Source of the DNA: Echiichthys vipera
Taxonomy: Eukaryota > Chordata > Actinopteri > Perciformes > Trachinidae
Reading direction: 5' to 3'
DNA length: 64,000 bases
Assembly (NCBI GenBank): GCA_963691815.1
Contig: OY829657.1
Span: forward strand, 24,931,428-24,995,427
Part shown: in pieces, positions 37,826-50,995 of the stretch
Position numbering within the stretch: the stretch's first letter is position 1
Layout: each line of letters begins with the position of its first letter
The notes under the pieces: model-generated
Told to the model about the DNA's origin: nothing
The model's database searches: none
What the model saw: the letters and a program-made list of their open reading frames with translations, nothing else
Position numbers and translations under genes: made by a program

Positions 37826-38050
37826 TGCGTTGAAAGGAGCCAGATGAGGTGGTTCGGGCATCTAGTAAGGATGCCCCCTGGGTGCGTCCCTAGGAAGGTG
37901 TTCCATGCACGTCCAGCTTGGAGGAGGTCTCGGTCTCAATCCCCGAGTTAGAGCTGGTTAATGTAGCCGGGGAAAGGGAAGTTCGGGGTCCCCTGCTAGA
38001 GTTTCTTCCCCAGCGACCGGGCCCGGATAAGCGGTTGAAGATGAGATGAG
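37826..38050 (+). mobile_element. LINE 3' end with reverse-transcriptase C-terminal remnant
   Basis: The plus-strand frame encodes RSQMRWFGHLVRMPPG and VFHARPAWRRSRS, the C-terminal tail of a fish non-LTR retrotransposon polyprotein. It then degenerates and ends CCCGGATAAGCGGTTGAAG followed by GATGA units. Only the last fraction of the element is present, as usual for 5'-truncated LINE insertions. Its last 20 non-microsatellite bases match the end of the SINE at 28836. Confidence 0.78.
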
Positions 38051-38480
38051 ATGACCGTTGCTTTCTGATTCATTATTTTCCGTGTCAAAAACCACTGCAG
38101 CAGAGTGGGGAGGGGCATGTGCAGACGGGTGACACCATCTGACCCTGGTTAACGTGTTTACATGCACCAATACTCCAGTTACTTTCTTTTTATACACAAA
38201 ACCAGTTTTTTAAGTATTTATCTAGATCTGTTAACTGGGGCAAGGTGCTTACATGGCATTTGAGAAACCGGGGTATTGGACATGTTCACCGTGGACAGTC
38301 ATGATAAACATGTGCTGCCTGTCTGCAGCTGATCTGTGGATGTGGAGCGTCCTCATCGTTATGGTGGCATGTGTCATATAGCTCTTGCTCACTGAACAAG
38401 CAAATTGCGTTTTAAGTTCTTTTTTTCCCAGTAAGTTTCACATACGTAGTATCAGAGCACTAAAATCCGAGTAGATAGGA

Positions 38481-38566
38481 GCGGGGAGGTGGTGGATGGG
38501 TCCAAACACACAGGACTTTGACCTGGAGGACCGGTGTTCATGTCCTGGAAGAACTAAGACAAATCA
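38481..38566 (+). mobile_element. tRNA-like SINE head (family 2)
   Basis: GGGAGGTGGTGGATGGGTCC and CACAGGACTTTGACCTGGAG, with a B-box-like GGTGTTCATGTCC, match 61463 and, in reverse complement, about 54090-54135. The TTTCACC context resembles the anticodon arm of a tRNA-Glu; this is inference. The body continues into the minisatellite that follows. Confidence 0.65.
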
Positions 38567-39175
38567 CCACCTTTTATCTGATCTGAACCAAGTCCTTTGG
38601 GGACTAAACTTAACCGTCACCTTTATCTGATCTGAACCAAGTCCTTTAGGGACTAAACTTAACAGTCACCTTTAAAGACTAAACTTAACCGTCACCTTTA
38701 GTGACTAAACTTAACAGTTACCTTTATCTGATCTGAACCAAGTCCTTTAGTGACTAAACTTAACAGTCACCTTTATCTGATCTGAACCAAGTCCTTTAGG
38801 GACTAAACTTAACCGTCACCTTTAGAGACTAAACTTAACCGTCACCTTTATCTGATCTGAACCAAGTCCGTTAGGGACTAAACTTAACAGTCACCTTTAG
38901 AGACTAAACTTAACAGTCACCTTTATCTGATCTGAACCAAGTCCTTTAGGGACTAAATTTAACAGTCACCTTTAGGGACTAATCTTAACCGTCACCTTAA
39001 GAGTCTAAACTTAACCGTCACCTTCAGTGACTAAACTTAACAGTTACCTTTAGAGACTAAACTCAACCGCCACCTTTAGTGACTACCCTTAACCGCCATC
39101 TTTAGGGACTAAACTTAACCGTCATCTTTAGGGACTAAACTTAACCGTCAACTTTAGTGACTATACTTAACCGCC
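38567..39175. repeat. Minisatellite grown from the SINE body, 26-bp and 49-bp units
   Basis: Tandem copies of a 26-bp core (AGGGACTAAACTTAACAGTC then ACCTTT) are interspersed with a longer form carrying an extra ATCTGATCTGAACCAAGTCC block. Single copies of both parts occur in SINE fragments elsewhere (10505, 55430), so the array arose by amplification of SINE sequence. Confidence 0.9.
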
Positions 39176-39328
39176 AATGTCACGTTCTGGCTCCTATTTC
39201 ACAGCGTTATGATTCAAAATAAAATGTGTTTAATCAGTCCAGCCCCATTGGGGACTGTGGAGGTGAAATATGACAAACTCTTTGAGTAAAATCCACCTTC
39301 ACACAGTAATATACCAGGTGTCATGCTG

Positions 39329-39441
<113 letters not shown>

Positions 39442-40439
39442 CTTGTTTTAGGCATCGAACCGCTGACATCTTACTCTCGCCTTACCCAGAAGGCACTGCT
39501 GCCAAACCGACACGTAACTTTGTGTTGTTTTCACCGTTCTTTCTCTGTCTCTTTGTCCAAACTTTTCTTTCTTGTGTGTATGTGTGTGTGTGTGTGCGCG
39601 CGCAGACATGATTTATTTAGTGGCCGATGAGACTCACCTGGCCTGCGAATTATTGATAAGTGTAAAGATGAACCTAATTTCTCCATAGGAGTCACACTTA
39701 AATATTCATCTCTGTATGAATATTCATGTAGGCGATGATGCATGCATGAATTTTAGATGACTCTGGAATCGTTGGGCATTTTTCTTCTTCTCCTTCTTTC
39801 TCTCTCTCTCTCTTTTTTTTTTTTTGATGTGTCAACTCTCCTGTTCAAATATTGATGTGGAGCTCGACAGCGTCTTCTCGCCCGGTCCAAGGTCGCTTTC
39901 TTATACTGTTTCTCTCCTTCTCCACCACTGAGAGTTACACAGACAGGGCCGTACTCTGTAAGCTGCTATCTTCTCTATATCTCTATATGTTTTTAATTGT
40001 TGGGCCTTTATTATAATGTACTCCGATCCTTTACGTACAAGACACCAATCTGTAAAAACAAAAGTCCTGTTCCCAGTTTTATTCTCATGCAAACTCACAG
40101 TATACTTACTCAAGTGAAAACACAAACATTCTCTGGGTTCATTTGCTGCTCTTTTCAGGATTATATCATTTAAATTGAATATCTTTGAGTTCTGGACTGT
40201 TAGTCAGAAACAAAGAGTATTAATCATATCTGTTTTTACCTTCTGATCTGTTGATGTAAACTCTGCAGATGTTTAAATGTTGTATAAACTTTTGTTGAGA
40301 TATATACACACAACACAACATTATCCAACGCTCTTTTTGCCTGCAGTTACTTAACGTCACAGTTTCATTACCGTAAAAATTGTAGAAGCTACAACATCTT
40401 TGGTGTATTAATTCCTGCATTGTTTGTCTGTGAAAATGA

Positions 40440-40760
40440 AAAGTGGATACAAAAGTGGTAATATTTTGAGCAAAAAAGTCGGAAGGTTGTGACCCAAAAT
40501 GTGTAATAGTTTGACAAAAAGAGTCTTAATATTTTAAGAGAAAAAGTCGTTATATTTTGAGAAAAAAACGTTATATTTATTTTGAGAGTCAAAATTATTA
40601 TATTTTGAGAGATGTAGAAAAAAGTCGCAAAAAATTTTGAGAGAAAAGTTCAGAAAATTCAGACAAAAAACTTTTAATAAGAAAAAACGTTGTAATATTT
40701 TGAGAGCAAAAGTTGGAAGGTTGTGGGGGAAAAAAAGGTTATAATATTTAGGGAAAAAGG
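40440..40760. repeat. Degenerate A-rich minisatellite (AAAAGTCGTAATATTTTGAGA-like)
   Basis: Variants of TATTTTGAGAGAAAAAGTCG recur about ten times at irregular spacings of 20-40 bp. It is strongly purine-biased on the plus strand. Confidence 0.8.
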
Positions 40761-41106
40761 AGTTCCCAACGTCTCCCTGTTTCCTGTCTCAGTCTGGGGG
40801 GAGATGTAGCAGTTACCTGGGTGTTACCCCAGTTCTATGAGGACCTGATCAACCTGAATAATTCACATAGAAAGGAAACTGACAGGTTAGATTTTCCTTC
40901 CAGTGTCCAATAAGAAACTCACTCTTGAATATTCTTGAAAAAACTTGATATTTTTTCTGACAATAATCTTAATCTCATATCTTGACATCCCTGTTTGTGA
41001 GATGTTATCTGTGTCTTCAAGTATCACATGCTATGTCAGTCATATGAACATGCGCCTACTTTAGGACAGATGCATGCTGGGAGATCTCACCATGCCCGCA
41101 TGCCTG

Positions 41107-41116
41107 CGTGTGTGTT

Positions 41117-41147
<31 letters not shown>

Positions 41148-41292
41148 TTGTGTGGGGTTTTTTTTTACCGTTAAAGAACCTCGCTGTGCTCCTATGAAAT
41201 GCTTGGGGGACTCGACTCTGTAACCATAGCAACGCCAGGCCCCAACAAAAGTTGTTCTTTACAGAGGTGTGTGTGTGTTTGTGTGTGTGTGT
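41107..41292. repeat. (GT)n short tracts
   Basis: GT runs at about 41107-41153 and 41266-41292 with TTTG variants. Confidence 0.9.
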
Positions 41293-41515
41293 TGTCTGGG
41301 CAGGGGCGTGCAACTGAGGAAGAGCGAGTGTCTACGTGTGCGTCTTCCCCTGTGTATTTTTGTGTCTTTGTGTGTGTGTGTGTCCTCCGGAAAAGGGAAA
41401 GCTGGGCTGACAGTTGTTTCTGCCGGCCGGCTTGGCAGGCCGAGGCTCTACTGTTTATTGTGATGTTAGATGGAGGCACTTATCAACTTTGGAGAGGAGG
41501 GAGGGAGGAGGAGAG

Positions 41516-41517
<2 letters not shown>

Positions 41518-41556
<39 letters not shown>

Positions 41557-41563
41557 GATACAG

Positions 41564-41649
<86 letters not shown>
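41518..41649. repeat. (GT)n microsatellite, two runs
   Basis: GT at 41518-41552 and 41566-41649, split by TTTTGATACAGA. Confidence 0.96.
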
Positions 41650-41651
<2 letters not shown>

Positions 41652-41846
41652 ATGGGAAAATGACACAACGTCATTTGAAGATCAAATGTTTTCTAACTGA
41701 AAAGCTTTAAATGTATCAGCTCCTGTTTCCACTTCTTTTCCAACCTGAAGTGTGCAGAAGCACGGTCCATCTATGCAAGATCGATTTCATGTGTTGCCTG
41801 AAAATCGTAACAAACCAACAAGAGAAGGCGGCCCACATTTTTTTTG
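41650..41846 (+). repeat. Repeat block, copy 2 (partner at 37432)
   Basis: A direct repeat of 37432-37650 with scattered substitutions and a small deletion near its start. It again follows a (GT)n tract directly. Similarity ends after TTTTTTTTGG, where the downstream sequences differ. Confidence 0.85.
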
Positions 41847-42280
41847 GATCCGCTTCTGAACAGTTCAACGATGCTCGAGCTCCACATACGTCGGCATGTT
41901 TATAACGCTTCGTCCCCTCTTCAGCAGATGCATCCCATTGTCTATGTTTCCTTTTTTCTCCTCCTCCTGTGCATCGATCTTGGACAGGATTACTGTCTTT
42001 AAGAGGCTGTAGCAGGTTCGGCTTTAAAGCTGAAGTGAAGATGTTGTTGTCATATGAAGCTGGATGATCTAAGGAATCCATTGGTATCAATCACATCTTG
42101 TCGTGCCAAGCTGGTCGGGGATAAATAATGCTCCAAAGTCAGGCTTCATTTTAGAGAGGGATAACTTAGGGTGATGATGTCATAAAATATGACCACAGAC
42201 CTTCGACGCGTAAAAAAAAAAGAATCATTTCAGATACTGACTAGTAAGTCAGTCAGTCATGTTTGTTCTCATTATTGTAT

Positions 42281-42282
<2 letters not shown>

Positions 42283-42324
<42 letters not shown>

Positions 42325-42638
42325 CCGTCCAGCCTTTGTTGTGTGTGTGTCCCTTCATGTGTGTGCCGTGTTTATTCTCACTTTCTTCACTGTGATTCAT
42401 CTGTGTTTCCCTGATTGTTGGTATGTAACCAGATGGTGTGTGTGTGTGTGTGTTTGTGCGTGCGCTGAGGGTCCACAGGGAGACGAAACAAGCATCAGAC
42501 CTTGTAGCTGCTGTCAACCAATCACACATCAAGGCCCCTGTAGTTCAGCCAATTGATGATCAAGGCTCTGGCCCTGAGTCCCGCAGGAGGCGGAGCCAAC
42601 ACTCACTTCCCAGAAGTGTAGCGTTTGTGAGTGTGTGT

Positions 42639-42688
<50 letters not shown>

Positions 42689-42786
42689 CATCTCACTGAC
42701 CGTGGTAATATTCTGACTGAGACACAGAAACGAACACAAACACACAGCTAATAAAAATGCAAACATTAAAGCATGGACATCATGCG

Positions 42787-42848
<62 letters not shown>
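42283..42848. repeat. Cluster of (GT)n and (CA)n microsatellites
   Basis: GT at 42283-42312 (with a short GA tail), 42437-42453 and 42631-42687, and CA at 42789-42848. Confidence 0.94.
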
Positions 42849-42851
<3 letters not shown>

Positions 42852-43426
42852 CTCAGTGAAAGCACAGTCACACACATTTGATGTCTCTTTATCGTGTAGA
42901 AACACATTTGGTATCAGGGAAATTACAAATGAAAAACAGCCGGAGGGAGAGCTGCAGAAGAAAACTGCAGAGATGCTCTGATTCAGAATCAGCTGATGTT
43001 CAGTTCAGCTTCAGTTTATTTAACAAAACTGTGCAAATACAATACAAAACAATCATAAGACAGAAAGGAGATATGTGACACCCTGGGAAGCCATGTGAAG
43101 CGCGAGAATAGGGGCAAATAGAGTGTTTAAAACAGAGTATACAGTATGTCCACTAACACATTTTTAGATTTGAACCTTAATAATAAGTACATTCATCTGA
43201 TTTGCACTCTTCATACAACATTGTTCCATTCTGCAGCAGCGCACTGCCCTGAGCCCATGAACTTGTCTTTGGTTAGTTCAAATGTCTGTAAGAACTGCAG
43301 GAAAGTTTAGTGTCTGTTGTATTAAGCGCTAAAGTAGTAGTACTCTAATAGGCTACCTGTTAAAAAACAAACACAGCAGTAAATGTTTTGTTTAAAGTCG
43401 AGCTGAACACATGAATATTTTGTCAA

Positions 43427-43912
43427 AACCATTGACTGTATAAAAAATGTACGTAGCCTCTACGTCGAGGTCGGCTCTTGTTTCGCCTCATTTCCTCTTA
43501 CCAAAAAAGGGCATGTATGTGACGTTGGGGGGAGAGAGATACGTCCATCTGGCTGACGTATACCTCCGAGGAGAAGTGAGGACCAGTGGCTAGCTGTCAC
43601 TCAATACGCCACGCCCCGGATTATTCATAAACTTCAACCTCCAATAAAATAAAAACTAGCCTGGTACAAAAAAAAATCACCCCCCTCAGTGTTGTCATGG
43701 AGATATGACCTAAACATACAGACTAGAATTTTTTTTTTTCCCAGGCCTTAAACAGGTTTAATGATGCTATGAAAAGGGCCTGTTTAACATGGGGGTCAAT
43801 GAGAAACTGCTCTATTATGAAACCTGCTCCTAGTGGACACTCAGAGAAATGCAGTTTTTGGTGCTTCCTTATTGGATCAACCAGGAAATCTCTGGAGTTG
43901 GGGCTTGGTTAA
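43427..43912 (-). repeat. Dispersed repeat, inverted copy (partner at 20515)
   Basis: The reverse complement of the 20515-21052 family. It starts at its low end with CATTGACTGTATAAAAAATG and includes GGTACAAAAA, TTCATAAACTTCAACCTCC, GAGAAACTGCTCTATTATG and TAGTGGACACTCAGAGAA. Confidence 0.8.
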
Positions 43913-44329
43913 AACAGATCGGGGATGCTGTTTAGCCCTCGTTGTTTTCCAGGAAGTTTGCTGGAAGTGTTGTAATGTTGCCACGGTGAGTTTTATGTAG
44001 AGTGTGTACATCGCCGGGCTCCATTCAAGAAATAACCATCTCAATCTGCAGCCCTTTATTGCATGTCATTCCCTCTCTCTCTCTTTCTCGTTCTGCCTCT
44101 GACTGTTTCCTGACTATCTTCAGCTCAACTGAGAAAAAAAAGCCATTGAAAAAGGACAAACAAAATTCCTTACAATTTTTTCTTTTAAATGTGACAACCA
44201 AGACAGATATCCGTCCACCATAGAGCCCTGTCTGTTTGCTGTTTCTGTCTGTTAAAAGGAAGCTTTTTGTCGCTACTGTGATCAAGATTGCTGGATATAT
44301 ATACAGCATATAGGTGTTGCAACCTGCTG

Positions 44330-44448
44330 CTGCTCATGGAGGAATTGTTGGGTCTCTGTAAATCATAAATAAGTGTGTCCAGACCAACTCTATATGTGAA
44401 GTGTCTTGAGTTAACTTTTGTCATGATTTGGTACTACAAATAAAAATG
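44330..44448 (+). mobile_element. LINE-like 3' tail (L2/CR1 type, tentative)
   Basis: GAATTGTTGGGTCTCTGTAA, GAAGTGTCTTGAGTTAAC and GATTTGGTACTACAAATAAA form the characteristic end of a common fish LINE-derived repeat. No coding part is visible upstream. Confidence 0.55.
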
Positions 44449-45029
44449 AACTGCTTGTCAGCAACCGGCTAGGTGTAGCCTGAACTTCCAAGGCAAATTG
44501 GCTCTGTGAGCTCTGATTATTTGGCATGCAGTTAACACACCAGTCATAATTGAATTTTAATGAAAAACTCAACTCCTGGCATTTGGTGTTCTTCATCATA
44601 GGAAATCATTTAAGCAACAGGCGAACCAGCTTTAAACGTGACATATTTTATTCTTAAATAAGTGCTGTGCATACGTGGTGTGAAAGTAACTCATATACAG
44701 GCCTGTTTAAAAAAAAAGTAATTCAATTTCGTAGCGCATGCTGCACATCCTAGCATCCTGTGTTTTGGCTGTAAGGTGGACGTGCTAGCTGCTTAGCATG
44801 TTAGCATTTCCACACAGAGCTGCTTCCTCCATCTTGTTCATTTCGAGATGTGAAAGAAGGATGCTGGTGACAGAGAGTGGGATTCAGAACACATGGCTGC
44901 TTTGGGACGAATAAAAAAAAATGTAAAAATTAAAACACATTTCATTGCATTAAGTCATCACAGATGTCTTTCTCTATCGTATCCCTGTGGCTGCTTCCAG
45001 TGGAGTCCAACTAATTACAGTGGCTATCA

Positions 45030-45187
<158 letters not shown>

Positions 45188-45242
45188 GCCGCTAAATTCT
45201 CATTTCAAATAGCCCATGGTGCTCTGATGGAGCGCTGGGCTG

Positions 45243-45245
<3 letters not shown>

Positions 45246-45293
<48 letters not shown>

Positions 45294-45387
45294 GCTCATT
45301 AACTGGCTTTCCAAAACCAATCAGTGTTGGTGCGACAGAGGAGCTCTGTTTGAGCCCCACACACACACACACGCACACACACACACA
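45246..45387. repeat. (CA)n microsatellites, two tracts
   Basis: A pure CA run at 45246-45291 and a shorter one at 45360-45387. Confidence 0.95.
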
Positions 45388-46062
45388 GAAACACAGTGTG
45401 TGTTTTCACTGGTTGTCTGGTAATCTCTGGTCCAAACCAGAAGGAGAGACCCTGAAGTGATTAACACTTAAACACACAGAGAAACTGATACACAGAGAGA
45501 AAACAATACAAATGCAACTTTATTTCTCCAGATAAACACAGTTCAACTCTCTGAACCAGACTGGTATCAACGGCAGATAACAGTGTTCTCCTCTCTATTG
45601 CTCAGTCTGACAAGGTGGTCGATGTTCAAAGATTAATACATAAATAAAAAAGTAGTACAGTTTTGTCGTCAACCAGCCACATGCATAACATTTTCCGTTT
45701 ATTCTGAAAAAGACAAGCTAATCATGAAAATAAATTCTCCACTAATATTCCCGTTCACATGCAGCCATGCATACTCCAAGAAACTCCCCCCATGACTTTT
45801 GTACCTTCTTGAAAAGGTCAGTTTTGTGATGTTTGGTCAAATCTAAAAACCTATTGGTATCTGATGTTTAATGCAGTGATTAAGTCATTTAGATGCACCA
45901 CATGAACTATGAGCGCAATGTAAACATTCCTGTTTGCAGATTGACAGCTCACACATCAATCCACTTTGTCATCAACAGTGGATTCATTGTGTCCCTTCTT
46001 GCAATTTTTGTCATCGTCTTCTTTTGTAGACTTCTTTTGACATCTTCCATTTTAATTAAAGG

Positions 46063-46700
46063 TGGCGATTCCTCTAAGACTGCAAGGGAAGCTTAGCTTC
46101 CCCTAAAATGTCACCAAAAAAAAAGTGGTGAACTATGTAGTGCTGTGTGTACATTTCATTGACTAAATACGCGCTAGAAAGCCTTCGTCTTCTGTTCAGA
46201 ATCAGCTCCTTATCACAGGTAACCGGAGCAACTTCCTTCTCACACAGTCGGACGCTCAGCTTCTACTGACTTCAATGGGGAAGCGTAGAGCGGGTTGTTC
46301 CACTGCAGCAAAACTAGACGCTCATTGGATAAATGCTGGGCTTTGTCCTGCCCATCGGACGCTCAGCGTCTCTGGGGGTCCATGGGACAGTGGGCTGGCC
46401 CGGACGCTCGGCTTTTGCATGATGATTGGATGAGCTGTCTGAGGCGGAATCCTTTTTTGATTGACAGCTAAACGAGCAAATCAGCGATCTTGAAGAATAA
46501 ACATCCACCGGAGCTTTTTCCAAGTTTTTCATTCTGTTGTTCTGAACTGATCCGGAGACTTTACCGATCCCCAGAGACTTTGTCTTTGTTAAAAACGAAT
46601 AGCGTTGTGTTTGGTGACTCTGTTCTGTCACTCTGCAGTTTATGTCCCGAACGAGCAGCAGCAGCTGTGGAGCTTCTTCCCCCGTCATGATTACTCACAC
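46063..46700 (+). mobile_element. Possible hAT-like element 5' region
   Basis: GGTGGCGATTCCTCTAAGAC, then a perfect small hairpin GGGAAGCTTAGCTTCCC (46086-46102), then GGACGCTCAGC-type repeats and TTGATTGACAGCTAA. This order resembles the 5' region of a fish hAT family with a zinc-finger transposase, from memory only. No transposase and no opposite end were found. Several short frames here are not convincing genes. Confidence 0.4.
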
Positions 46701-47200
46701 TCACTGGTGGTCACACTTCACAGTTGCCTGGCGCAGCAGCTCCAGCTGGGCCAAGGCCGTTTAAGCAGCCTAGCTCTGCTGCCATTGAGAGGACACTGGT
46801 CAAATCCCTGGAAAAGACGCCTAGTTGGTATGACAAGGTCACAGATCATTTTCTTGAAAAGGAACAAAGGGTAGATTTTACATAGAAATAATTTCCCCAT
46901 GAGCAAACAGCAATGTAAAGGTCATGAAGTTTCTCTTCAAAGAAACCAACTTTTGATAGGAAACAGGAAACAACTCTTTGTCGAGAACCTCAACTGGACG
47001 ATGTAAGCATATAAAATGTAAACTTAACTAACTTTAAATGTGAAAAAACTGACCTGTGATCTTGTTTTGGTGCAGAGGAGAGCCTCCTGCAGAGACACAA
47101 CTCTGTATGATGGAAACACACACACGTATAGAGAGATGAAACAAAATACAGTCAGTGTTTCTGTCTCTCTCCATCTTAAACCCTGAGGGCAGCAGTAAGG

Positions 47201-47355
<155 letters not shown>

Positions 47356-47829
47356 CACACACACACACACCAGTCATGCCTGACAAACACACAGACAGCT
47401 TAAGTCTTATATCCTCTAAGATCTCTCTCGCCATCTGTTTTTTCTGTCTTGTGCTTCCTTCGTTTTGTCTTCATTGTAACTGTCAAATGATTTTATATCA
47501 CACTGCTGTTTCAGTGTAAACAGTGCGTGATTAAATGGAAAAAAACACCCCAGAAAACCACAGTTTTAAGTAAGTCACGAATGACAAATACAGATGTTTG
47601 TTCCTTGATCATTACAAGCAGACAGTACTGCAGTAATCATAGGTCAGCGCTCACAGTAAGTTGGTGATCATTGATTGTTGAGAAAAGTAAAGAATTTCTT
47701 TTTTTTAATTAATCAAAAAATAAAGACCAAAAAAAATCAGAGAAGTCCACCTCAAATGCTCTTAACACCCACAGGCTGTATAATAAAGATGGACATTGCT
47801 ACCAGGTCAAAAAAATGAAGTCAGTGGTC

Positions 47830-48196
47830 AAGAGCCTTAAAGCTGCATTCTCACTAATGCCCAGCAGGGGGAGACTCCACTTAAAGCTGCATTCTCTCTA
47901 ATGTCCAGCAGGGTGAGACTCCACTTAAAGCTGCATTCTCTCTAATGTCCAGCAGGGGGAGACTTCACTTAAAGCTGCATTCTCTCAAATGTCCAGCAGG
48001 GTGAGACTCCACTTAAAGCTGCATTCTCTCTAATGTCCAGCAGAAGGAGACTCCACTTAAAGCTGCATTCTCTCTAATGTCCAGCAGGAGGAGACTCCAC
48101 TTAAAGCTACATTCTCTCTAATGTCCAGCAGGGGGAGACTCCACTTAAAGCTGCATTCTCTCTAATGTCCAGCAGGAGGAGACTCCACTTAAAGCA
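47830..48196. repeat. 44-bp minisatellite
   Basis: Eight well conserved copies of a unit made of ACTTAAAGCTGCATTCTCTC and TAATGTCCAGCAGGGGGAGACTCC-like sequence. Copies differ mainly in the GGGGG, GGGTG, AAGG or GGAGG run before AGACTCCACTT. The unit resembles part of a dispersed fish repeat. Confidence 0.95.
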
Positions 48197-49337
48197 ATGT
48201 CAATCAGGATAGAGGTTTAGTAATGCGTATCCACGGTAACTGTGGACATTAAACTAGAACAAGTGAACTTGTTTTTGGATGTTGTCTGTGTTAAAGTCTC
48301 AGGACTGGGACCATCTCATAGTGTGTTTTCACTTCACACTTAATTGTTACATTTAGGTCACCTAAAAATGTGTTGCTAAAAAAAGCTAACATTAGCTTGC
48401 CAGTAACAGCCTTAGCTGGTAACTTATGGGAAACTGCAGATTTTCAGGCATCTCTTTGTCACTGCTTAGAAAGGCGACAGCAACCGGAGCTCCCCTCTTA
48501 CTCGCCCAGGAGTTCCTTTGATAACTACCGTGAGCTGGTGGAAAATCTTAGCTTAGTGTAGCGCCATTGAAATCACAACAAAGCGCAAAAATACGATGAC
48601 TTCAAAATGGTAGTCCACAAACCAATGGGTGACATCCCAGTGGCTACGTAAATCTCTCCTATACAGTCTATAATAATGCCCCATAAACACTTCAGTATGG
48701 CAGTGGTGCGGTGTGCAAAAACTCTTGACACATGGTCGAGAACTGGAGAGATGCCATCAAAATAAGAAATGTTAAATAAACTGAAACAAAGTAGATACAT
48801 TGTCAGTACTGCTGTCACAATGCTATTATCATTTTCACTTCAACTCACTTATGACGATTGTCTCTAAATGTTTTATTCAAAAGAGCAGCTCAGACAGTTT
48901 TCTGCTTTTAGCTTGTTAGCTTTGTGGATGCTAATAGATGCTAATATCTGTCAGACTGAAATATATGCGGTAAATAAAGTGATGAGCTCCAACGTCCGTT
49001 TCCTTTCATTTTATGTTGCGGTGTTTTTTTTGCTCTCAAACACAAAAATTGCAAAAATCTGTGAATCCCATAAATTGCCGTGTACAAACGGAGGCCCTTC
49101 TTGCTTCCTTCTTGGTCTCATGTACTACATATTAACTAATTAACAAAATCTGTTGGATACAAATCAAGAGAAGAGGGGGAAAATATTAACACAAAAAGAT
49201 GAAATAATACATGAGGAAAGGAAAGAAGAAACAAATTAGAAATGAAATGAGAAGTAGGAAATAATTAGTTTTACCTGCTAAAAACTGTGACCTGCAGAGA
49301 ATTAGGTTTAGAAACGCACCTTTCCAGCACCCTCACC

Positions 49338-49502
<165 letters not shown>

Positions 49503-49682
49503 AAGAAGATGAACGTTAAGAGAGAGACAGTACGAAGGTAGAGAGAGGGAATCTTTAATTAGAGACAGATGACTTTGCCACGCCTCAGAAAGCTGGGATT
49601 ACACTGCAGGCTATGAGGCGAGGCTAATTTCACATGTAATTGTTGCTGCAATCCTCGCTGTGCTGCTAACCCTCCCAAGCTC

Positions 49683-49975
49683 CCTCCATCCAGAGAGGGA
49701 GGGAGGAAGAGGAGAGAGAGAAGGGTGGATAAACCAAAGAAGTAAAGTAGGAAGGAAGGAAGGAAGGAAGGGAAGGACAAGGCATGGGAATGGAGGCTGG
49801 ACAAGACATGGGGAGGAAGGGAGGAAGGAAGGAAGGATGGACACTCAAGACATGGGAAGGAAGGAAGGAAAAAAGGAAGGTAAGACAAGACATTGGGGAG
49901 GAAGGAAGAAAAGAAGGAAGGAAGAACGGACAAGACATGGAGAGGAAGGAAGGAGAGCCATGGAAAGAATGGATG
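49683..49975. repeat. Compound (GGAA)n array with ACAAGACATGG insert
   Basis: GGAA tetranucleotides are interrupted about every 30-60 bp by ACAAGACATGGG-type blocks. The same composite unit forms the array at 50996-51612. Long Ser/Phe/Leu/Pro-rich minus-strand frames (up to 178 codons) follow from the purine bias and are not genes. Confidence 0.92.
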
Positions 49976-50181
49976 ACTAAAGAGATCAAAGATTAAGACC
50001 TCTGGACATTTAGAGTGAGACAGTGGACACAGAAGGAGAGAAAGAAAAGAGACTGAGAAAAGAGGGATGAGAGAAGAAAGAACGTCTTCAAACATTTTTA
50101 AAAAATGCTTTGGAATGGCAAAAATCCCTCTTTATCCCACAAAAGAAAAGTCCTGCAGCTCAGAAAAATCTGTCTCTCTCG

Positions 50182-50183
<2 letters not shown>

Positions 50184-50211
<28 letters not shown>
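50184..50211. repeat. Short (CA)n tract
   Basis: A pure CA run of about 28 bp. Confidence 0.92.
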
Positions 50212-50214
<3 letters not shown>

Positions 50215-50287
50215 TCCTTTCTGTCTTTGTAGACCCTTTTTCGTCTCTCCAGAGACCTGCAGAGCTCTGCCGCTGCCTCGCTGAATG

Positions 50288-50446
<159 letters not shown>

Positions 50447-50995
50447 GAGTCGAGCGCTTCCTGGGTCAGACGTCCTGATGTCGCGTTTTGTCGTTTGTCG
50501 CAGCTTGTTATACGAGCAGAGAGCTGAAGTCCTCTGGGACTCTGAGTGTGTGTGTGCGTGTGTGTGTGTGTGTGTGTGTTTTTTTACCTTTACTATATTT
50601 TCAGTCTCTCAGTCAGTCTTTGTGTGATTTGGAGTGTATCGTTTTCACATCCTGTTGTTGGAGTTCTGCATGTTTCTGCGTGTGCAGGTGATGATCGGAG
50701 GGGAAGGGACAAGCTCACACACTTCTTAAATTCCTGACGTGTCCCATGAAGACAAGTCATGTTAATGTGAAGGCACACAAACTATACTGATCCACAGATA
50801 AATCTCACAAACAAAATTACATTTATTGAGGCTTTTTTAGTTTATTGGCTTAACAGTCAAAATATCCACCTTCACTCAACCAGAGAGAGAAAGAGAGAGC
50901 GAGAGAGTAGGAAGGATTAATAAACAAATGAGTTTTGAACACTTTCAGCTTTCTTACTGTTGTGAATTCTGTTAAAGTCCCAACACTTACTGTAA

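Noticed and set aside
46605..46874. 89-codon plus-strand open frame with many Gln and Leu
   Set aside because: It continues from a probable hAT-like repeat region and has no recognisable motif.
49559..50095. 178-codon minus-strand open frame
   Set aside because: It overlaps the neighbouring GGAA array and has low-complexity Ser/Leu/Pro content with no motif.
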